Under the pieces are notes generated by a model. That model saw only the letters and a program-made list of their open reading frames with translations, was not told the DNA's origin and ran no database searches. The position numbers were made by a program, and so were the translations under genes. From Obelidium mucronatum (taxonomy: Eukaryota; Chytridiomycota; Chytridiomycetes; Chytridiales; Chytriomycetaceae), in the NCBI GenBank assembly GCA_025765595.1, contig JAIVFH010000046.1, positions 186,001 through 250,000 on the forward strand: a stretch of DNA of 64,000 nucleotides. Reading direction: 5' to 3'. Positions 54,436 through 64,000 of this stretch are shown piece by piece (positions within the stretch are counted from its first letter, which is position 1; each line of letters starts with the position of its first letter).

Positions 54436-54704
54436 TTTCTCTTGGATTTTGTCTTCGTCTTCTACTGTGAGGGTGTGTTGGTTGGTTTGGTTGTTGATTT
54501 AAAAACCAACCTGACAATTCCTTTTTTTTTTTGAAGGTTGCGAAAAAATAAACATTGGAACATTAATAACACACATGTTAAAGCAAATAACAGAATAATT
54601 AAAAGTTTGAAAGTGTAGGGTTTTGTTTTTTTTTCTTGCGACTTGTTCGATAATCTGCCAATCGCATCATTCCACTTCTTTTAAAAAAAAAAAAAAACTC
54701 CATA
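54436..54704. other. Short intergenic region
   Basis: AT-rich with several poly-A/T runs; no gene seen. It should contain the promoter of the secreted protein and the 3' end of the next minus-strand gene. Confidence 0.45.
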
Positions 54705-56134
54705 CTATTCCGTCATCTTGACTCTCACTTCCAACTTCCAACAACTACTTCCTTTACGTTTCGTCAACCCATGACTCCCTGCATAAATCAAAGCATCACC
54801 AAGCCCCAACCCCACAACCCCATTCTCATCCGTATCGTGCTCATCCCCAAAGAAATCTCTCTCCCGCAACGGTACACCCCCGCTTTCTTTCAAGTAATCA
54901 AACCACAAACGCGATCCCATCCGGTGCATCACAACCAACGACGCCAACTGCAAACATTCTGGACTGAAAATGCGGGGATCGCTTGCAGCCATCAAGACAT
55001 TCACTCCGGGTTTCTGCATGTTTCCAATCAACTTTCTCATCATGATTCCTTCACAACTGCTACTACCTCGAGTTCCCCGCTGCTGCTGCTGCTTGGAATA
55101 CAAATCCATATCATCCACCACTACAACCTTTTTACAAACACTACCTCCACCTCCAAGACCACCACCACCCTTCCCAAACATATCCAACAAAACCGTAAAC
55201 ACACCTTCAACAACTTGTCCCACATCATCAAACTCAGTCAACGCCCAATGATTCGCACTCGCTTGGACCTTCAAGTCTGTCAAATCGGCAATCACGAGAA
55301 TACCCCTTTTAATAAGCTTGGCGAAATCGGTGGGGTGTCGGAAACGGTTCCGTGGTGACTCGGCAATGAAAGTTTCGAGGATGTTGAGTTTCTGGGAGAC
55401 GAGAATGTTGTTATTATAGTTGTTGTTACTGCTGCTGCTTGGTTCTTGACTTGAAGGTGGTTGTTGTTGTTGCTGAGCAAGGGCATCATCGTTACTGTGG
55501 GAGTTGTTGATGCCAGTGGTATCGCGTTTCCTGAATTCATCTATACGCGTGCGGACTTGAATCAAAAAGTCTTGAAACAATGGTTTCTCATCGTCCTCTG
55601 ATTCACCGTCTTCTTGAAATGGTTGTTGGTATGAAGTTAGGAGATCCCGCAAGATGGCCACTTCTCCATCACCACCACCACCACCACCACCACCGCCGCC
55701 GCATCCACCGTCATCTAGATGCAACAAAATCTTGACGTGTCGCGCCGTTAATTTCGCCCACGAAAACAAAAGCGGCCTCGCCTCACACTTTGATTTATAA
55801 ACCTCACGACGCTTTACAAACGTGGAAGGAGACACAAGAACCACGACGCGCGTATCAGGCAAGATTGGGATCCTACTTCTCCGGACTGATGATGCAACGA
55901 AACATGCGTGATGGGGATACACAAGTTGACGAATGGACAGATCGAAAACGGGGATTCAGAGTAGTGGAGTATGAGGGCGCACATTGGGTTCAAGGTGTTG
56001 ATTATTTCGGAATCTGGGTGGTGGTGGGATTCGTTCCATGTTGGGAGGAGGCACGATTCGAGGAGGATGGAGAGGGTGTGTGTCTTTCCTGATTTGGGGG
56101 CGCCGCTGATTAGGATGGAGAATGGGTCGGACAT
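54705..56134 (-). CDS. P-loop ATPase-like protein with low-complexity inserts
   Basis: The start at 56134 reads MSDPFSILISGAPKSGKTHT, a Walker A motif near the N-terminus. Then come LLESCLLPTW, LVYPHHACFVASS, VVVLVSPSTFVKRREVYK, HVKILLHLDDGG (followed by a Gly run), LVIADLTDLKVQA, VVVVDDMDLY (likely Walker B), MMRKLIGNMQKPGVNVLMAA and LVVMHRMGSRLWFDYLKES. One T is missing from the run at 55945-55948; restored, the text is SPFFDLSIRQLVYP. Gly, Gln and Asn/Ser tracts interrupt the domain. The layout resembles an uncharacterised fungal family of HerA/FtsK-like single ATPases. Function is unknown. Confidence 0.7.
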
Positions 56135-56276
56135 GTTTAGATGGACTTGTTGTTGGTGGTGGTGTTGGTGGGCTTGTTGAGGTGAGATTTGTTGTGGCTG
56201 CTTGTTTCTTCTTGGTTGATGTGACAAGGTACTGAGAAACTTAAGAAACCTGTTGGACCGACGGAAGCTTCTGAAC

Positions 56277-57210
56277 CTATTTCCTGAATCGAATATCTTT
56301 TGTGAAGCTGGGTGACGCAGTCTTTCCAATGTAGGCCGATTCCTTAAAGTACAGTCGTGTATCCTCATTTCCGATTGTAGCGTGCCTATAGCGAATAATA
56401 CTAGGTCTTGATGTTGTAGTAATAAATTCAGTAAGGGATTGGAACTGCTGGTCGGGCAGATCCTGCTGTTCCACGTTCTTGGTCTTGTAGTGTGAATTCA
56501 CAGGAATCCAAGGTCCCGACGTAAATCTCGCTCTCTTCTACTCCGTAATCTACATCCTGGGTAGGTGACTCATTTTCGATGCTGATTTCTGTTTGTTGTG
56601 TAATGTCAAGCTGTGGAGTGCTGAGGAGGGTTGCTGCAGAGTCGTTTGTTGGCAAACAAGTTGCAGCTTGTTCGCGTTTAAATGATTCAGGATTTGATGA
56701 CATCTGATGAATTAAAATGATGGTTATGTAGCTTTGGTTGAAGACGGGGAGGCAGAAATGGAATTCCACTGTTTGTGTTCCGGTTTTACAGATGCGACCA
56801 TTGGCTTCAGGAGGGCCCCATTCATCATCAGACGCGTCAGACTCCAGTTTGGGTTTTACTTCATTTATCGAGTGATTTGAGTCCTTTGTTGTGTGAGCCG
56901 CAGGAGACGTTCGGACTCCACCCCCACCACCCCACACGTCCACGTGTCTAACAAAGCCCAAGCTCTTTCCGTCAGAGGTTTCTACGTCTCCAAACCAGAA
57001 CCTGGTCGGTTGTTGCTGCTGCATGCTGCTATTTCCTTCGTTGCTGTGACGAATGCAGGGTGCTTCTGCGTTTAAACCAGACCAGGACCCTTGACGCGAG
57101 TGACGACTTTCTGATTCTGAATTCACGGGCGGAGACGCGTCGGAGTTGATTGTTGATGTAGATACTGCTGGTGGAGCATCGGGCCATTCGTCTGACATGG
57201 AATCATTCAT
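56277..57210 (-). CDS. Acidic low-complexity protein, unrecognised
   Basis: Starts MNDSMSDEWPDAPPAVSTST. Disordered Ser/Pro/Glu-rich sequence with two DEW motifs (SDEWPDAPP, SDDEWGPPEANGR) follows, then an apparent intron around 56700-56795. The next exon runs to NVEQQDLPDQQFQSLTEFIT, and the end is SAYIGKTASPSFTKDIRFRK. A frame change near 56480 (between TLQDQ and NVEQQ) needs one indel. No domain recognised. Confidence 0.5.
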
Positions 57211-57373
57211 TTGTTGAAGAAATATTAATAGTGTTTTTTTAAAAAAAAAAAAACACGCTTGTACGGTTGAGGACTGGCTGAAGAATGCGTTTATTTATTT
57301 CTTTGAAGAGTTACAAATCTTATTTTAGAGTATGTGCTAAAGTTTAATAGCAAGCTACAGATGATTGCATGCG

Positions 57374-59087
57374 TTAGTTAACAAGTAAAGATGAGAAAAA
57401 CCAGCTTTTGGTACAACTTACACTCCGAATATCATACAAATGAGACTTTGAAGTATCCCGCGTCAAAGTTTTCGCTTCCTGCACTGCTTTCGGGTACCAT
57501 TTCCCAATAAATAGTTTATGCGATGACTCTGCAACGTAGAGCGATTGTTTCATTGATTTTGTCAAAGTAAAGTACTTTTGTGCATCTATCAAAAAAAAAA
57601 AAAAAAAAAGAATTAAAAAGATGAAAGAAATTCAAGTTTTTCTTTTGTACCTTGATCCGCTTCCGTCACTGTGAATCCGGCATCATCCAATCCAGCAAAC
57701 ACGTCCCTATCCTCTTCATTACCCACCCAGCACATTTTCACGGGATCAAAGACCATATTCCCGACGACATGAGGGATTTTGCTTAATCCACCTTTATTTG
57801 TTATCAACGCAGGCCTGGTTTTGGGCTTTTGAGGAGTGGGTGGAGCGGATGGATTATTGTTTGGAGACTCTTTATCGAAATCGAGCAAGACTTCTTCATT
57901 TCCACTCCATTTTTGAAGAATTGGGTCGTATACCATTTTCCCAATGACTTTCCAGAAAAAAAAATGTGGTTTTTTTTTCAGTATAAAATGGAGTATTCAC
58001 ATCACAAAAAAAAAAAAAAAAAAAAAACCATGGGCAATGTCGGCTGGATTCACATTTCGAATCAAAGTAGGTTTCTTCTTTTGAGGTTTAGGTGTGGGTG
58101 GAGTCGGGTTCGTCCATCGATTCAAGTTTGTATCACTGCGTCGTAGAGATGATCCCAATAAACCTTGGTATGAAAATTAAATGAGAATACAGAAAAAAAT
58201 AGAGAGAGAGAGAAGATAATTGTACCAGAGAGTGATGGTCGCGTTGGAGCTTTTGCAATCGGTTTGCTTGGAACATCCAGTTTTGGTTTGCGTTGATTAA
58301 TGAGACTGACGCTTTTAATTACAGGAATCTGACTCATGGGAAGGACAGGAGAAGATGGTCGGCTTTCTGGTCGCTCTGACCTTTCTGGTTGCTCTGACCA
58401 CATTTTCAAAGGAATGGGATGTTTCTGCGGAACTTGGGCAGGAACTGGTACGCTGTCTGTTTCAGAAATATCGTCCAAGGAATCCAGCTCAGTTCCATCA
58501 CCAAAATCCATTGCTTTGATGGGTTTGGACATGATCATGCTTTTTCCAGCGTGTTTTGGAGGAATGTTACGATTTGCAGGCTCTAGAGTGGATGCTGGAG
58601 ATATCGCGTCCAATTCCGATCCGACATATATTGATGGTTTCAGCGTTCCTTCTTTGAACGCCTTGAATGCACTCGCGCCTCTGTCCCCTCCAGCGCGACA
58701 CCATGAAAAGTCGTCGGGCAGATAAAAGCCCGCGGCCAGGTCGTCGTCGGCGTCGTTCCGATCCGCAAAGCGCGCCAGGTTTGCGGCGGCGGCGTCCCGC
58801 GCGTCTGAGTTCGCGGCGTCGCCGAAGCGCAGGTCTTCCGCGCGCGCCGGAAACGCGACGTCCGCAAAGCCGTCGTCGTCGGCGTCGCCGCCGTCGTCGG
58901 ACGCAAAGACGCTCGCGGACGACGCGCTGCTGGCCGCGCTCGGCGTCGGACTCGGCGCCGCACTCGGACTCGTAAAAAGCGTCTCGGACGACGAGTCGTC
59001 GCACGCGAGAAGCGCAATATCTTCATTTTCTATCGCTTCTGCTTTGCTCAAACGGGATGTTGAGTTTGATGCCATTCTTTTTGTCAT
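57374..59087 (-). CDS. BFA1: BFA1/Byr4-type subunit of the mitotic-exit GTPase-activating complex
   Basis: With BUB2/Cdc16 it restrains the spindle-pole GTPase Tem1/Spg1. The family signature is in the C-terminal half: KKPTLIRNVNPADIAH, VIGKMVYDPILQKWSGNEE, RPALITNKGGLSKIPHVVGN, MVFDPVKMCWVGNEED, FAGLDDAGF and a last exon with ESSHKLFIGKWYPKAV. The N-terminus (start 59087 or 59075) is acidic and Ala/Asp-rich; the block 58690-59030 is extremely GC-rich, unlike the rest. Introns near 58000 and 57600 carry runs of about 20 T (sense strand). The family is fungal. It shares a 91-bp divergent promoter with VMA1. Confidence 0.9.
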
Positions 59088-59178
59088 AGAGAAAAACACC
59101 AACAAAAAATGGTGAGAGGCAAACGATCCCTCCACCTTGTGCGGCCAATCTTCTAACATTTGCCTACAGGCTGGTGCA
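59088..59178. promoter_or_regulatory. 91-bp shared divergent promoter, BFA1 and VMA1
   Basis: Start codons at 59087 (minus) and 59179 (plus) leave 91 bp for both promoters. No known site recognised. Confidence 0.5.
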
Positions 59179-61943
<2,765 letters not shown>

Positions 61944-62305
61944 GGGAGAGAGGGGGAGAGAGAGGAAGTTTATTTTTTTTTAATAGTGAACTGAGCAAAT
62001 GTTTGATTCCCGTCCGTATCTTTCCTTTGGATTGTTTGTTTTTTTTTACAATTGATTTTGTTTTCGGCGACGAATAAATAAGCTTTTGAATTATGGTATC
62101 GATCTGTATGTTTTGGTTCATCAAAAAGCCTCGCGATGCTTCGCCTCCAAGCTCTGTAAAGTATTTTCAAAAAAATAAAAAAAAAGGAATTAAGAAACTT
62201 TAATAAGAAACAAAAAAAAGAGCATGCAAGAGATTCGATTCGAAACAGGGGATAGATATAGAAAATAATAAGGAGGCAGGGAGGTGAAACAAAACAAAAA
62301 ACAGA

Positions 62306-62719
62306 CTAATTCTCTTGCACCTTTTGATACGTGACTGAACTCTGAGAAAAGATTCGATCTCCCTCCGGAATCTTTATTTTCCGCTGTTTGGTATCATTCC
62401 GGCTGACAGCATGTACGTATCCATCGTATCCCTTGACAATGTTTCCAGTGGCAGGGTCATCCAGGTATGACCCTTCGTAAGAATAGATATTTGATTCGAT
62501 TGTGGCGAGTTGTCTGTCGAGCATCTTTTTTTTGGCGAGCAGGTCTTGTAGTTCCTTTTCAACTAATGCTAGTTTCTGAATGTTGAGGTTTTAAGTTGAG
62601 TGATATGACTATCATCCATCATCATCCATACGCACGCACACACGTACCTCACTTTTCCTTGAATCTAGAGTCGTTGTAGAGACGGCGGTTTCGGTTGGCG
62701 GCTGAGTTGAAGAGCTCAT
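62306..62719 (-). CDS. EAF6: EAF6, subunit of NuA4-type histone acetyltransferase
   Basis: Exon 1 from 62719 reads MSSSTQPPTETAVSTTTLDS then RKSE. Exon 2 continues KLALVEKELQDLLAKKKMLD as a coiled coil, then IYSYEGSYLDDPATGNIVKG (the family core, Y-E-G-SYL-D), YDGYVH and the C-terminal RIFSQSSVTYQK. About 105 residues, a normal size. EAF6 is a small scaffold of NuA4/NuA3 complexes in the nucleus. It is divergent from RPT1 with 90 bp between starts. Confidence 0.9.
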
Positions 62720-62809
62720 CTTGCAGACACTAAATTTGCAAATAAAGTATTTTAAAAAAAAATAAATTAAAATAACTTAAATCTTCCTCTACACCCAAAA
62801 CTTTTAAAA
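62720..62809. promoter_or_regulatory. 90-bp shared divergent promoter, EAF6 and RPT1
   Basis: Start codons at 62719 (minus) and 62810 (plus). AT-rich; no proteasome control element recognised. Confidence 0.5.
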
Positions 62810-64000
62810 ATGCCACCAAAAGCAGACTGGGAAAAGTACGACAAGACGCTGGACGATAAAAAGGAAGAGAAGATTAAAGGTGTGCGCATTACTCTTTGGA
62901 CGGGCGGGGGTGTTCCAGGGGAGGGGTGACGCGTATACTCATGTCGCACTTTTTTTAATTGTCGTTAGTCCTGGATGAAGGCGACATTGCCCTGCTCAAG
63001 ACATATGTGAGTCTCCTAGATTTCAGGCCTAAATGCTGGTTTCAAAGGAGTGTGCTTGTGTGTGTTTTGGTGCTGAAGACTAGAAAAAACAGGGTCAAGG
63101 TCCTTACGCCAAAGAACTCAAGAAGATCGAAGGCGATATTAAAGAAGTGCAAAAGAGGGTCAATGAGAAGATGGGTGCGTTGCTCATTTAACCCTGGGAT
63201 GCATGTGGACGGATTGCGGGCATCCCCTCTGACTATCGCCCAACAAAAAATAACAGGGGTAAAGGAATCCGACACTGGTTTGGCACCACCGAATCTTTGG
63301 GATTTACCGGCTGATAAACAGAGAATGGGCGAGGAGCAACCATTGCTTGTGAGTGGCGGTGTTTTGTTTAGGGCCGTGGTTGACCTTCCTTTTTTTTACA
63401 GGTTGCTCGATGCAACAAGATCATTCAGGCTGGAGAAGGAGAAGACGCAAAGTACATGATTAATGTGAAGCAAATCGCGAAATACGTTGTAGGACTGGGT
63501 GAACGTGTTGCGCCAACAGATATCGAAGAAGGAATGCGTGTTGGGTTAGTTTCACTTCTAGACCATAGAAAGTCCAACCCATCCTTGCCAACATCGCTCT
63601 TGTTCTTCGTGTGAAAATAGAGTCGATCGCAACAAGTACCAAATCCAAATTCCTTTGCCACCACGAATTGATCCAACCGTCACAATGATGCAAGTTGAAG
63701 AGAAGCCGGATGTTACATACTCTGATGTTGGTGGATGCAAGGAACAGATTGAAAAGTTGAGAGAAGTTGTTGAAATGCCGTTGCTTCAGGTTGGGATTCC
63801 CCCTTCTTCAACTTGTTTTCTTTTCCGCGGTGCTGATATTGGCATATTCTATGACAGCCTGAACGATTTGTGAACCTTGGTATTGATCCCCCCAAGGGTG
63901 TGCTATTGTATGGCGTAAGTAGCTCTTGCAAATACCACTGACAAACTAAGTTGCTCTGTTAATAGCCTCCAGGAACCGGCAAAACGCTCTGTGCTCGTGC
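62810..64000 (+). CDS. RPT1: 26S proteasome ATPase RPT1 (PSMC2), 5' part only
   Basis: An AAA+ subunit of the 19S base ring. Exons join as [141 protein letters not shown] and [18 protein letters not shown]. The last exon ends in [11 protein letters not shown] (Walker A) at the window edge. The N-terminal coiled coil and OB fold are complete; the AAA domain is cut. Seven or more small introns, all in frame. Introns split PERFVNLG and the Walker A motif. Confidence 0.96.

Overview
The window is nuclear DNA of a fungus. The protein set is clearly opisthokont/fungal: a Bfa1/Byr4 mitotic-exit GAP subunit (a fungus-specific family), EAF6, UBP3/USP10, a dynactin p25 subunit, complex I NDUFS6, COX5, V-ATPase subunit A and two 19S proteasome subunits. 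Several genes point to an early-diverging zoosporic lineage, most likely a chytrid: a coilin gene (absent from the model yeasts), many 45-100 bp GT-AG introns per gene, and a dispersed family of F-box-like/ankyrin-repeat proteins. The lineage is inferred from gene content only.

Layout. 0-10 kb: a small CFEM-like surface protein, THO subunit THOC3/TEX1, an ankyrin protein, coilin, RPN8, a UBP3/USP10 deubiquitinase and a decayed LRR gene. 10-18 kb: ABCE1/RLI1, an unrecognised protein, and two PLP enzymes. 18-30 kb: a DUF697-type GTPase, an ankyrin protein, a compact RNase III, a lysophospholipid acyltransferase-like protein, dynactin p25, a plant-type LRR protein, UFD1 and a P-loop NTPase. 30-38 kb: TAF12, COX5, NXT1/p15, NDUFS6, a DHHC palmitoyltransferase and a leucine-zipper ORF. 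38-47 kb: the giant nucleolar protein UTP20. 47-51 kb: two tandem ankyrin paralogues and a dead third copy. 51-64 kb: TAF11, RRP15, a secreted Cys-rich protein, a P-loop protein, an acidic unknown, BFA1, VMA1, EAF6 and RPT1 (cut by the window end).

Gene functions fall into a few groups. Ubiquitin/proteasome: RPN8, RPT1, UFD1, UBP3. Ribosome production and recycling: UTP20, RRP15, ABCE1. Transcription and mRNA export: TAF11, TAF12, EAF6, THOC3, NXT1, coilin. Energy metabolism: COX5, NDUFS6, VMA1. The genome is compact, and six divergent gene pairs have start codons only 44-122 bp apart.

Two window-wide observations matter most. First, an intronic minisatellite of stable GNA-loop mini-hairpins with an exact 20-nt period lies in the RRP15 intron, with smaller copies in the NXT1 and coilin introns, always in the same sense relative to the gene. 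Second, about twenty single-base frame breaks interrupt otherwise highly conserved, essential genes (VMA1, RPN8, THOC3 and others). They are best read as consensus errors of a long-read assembly, so broken reading frames here should not be taken as pseudogenes without read support.
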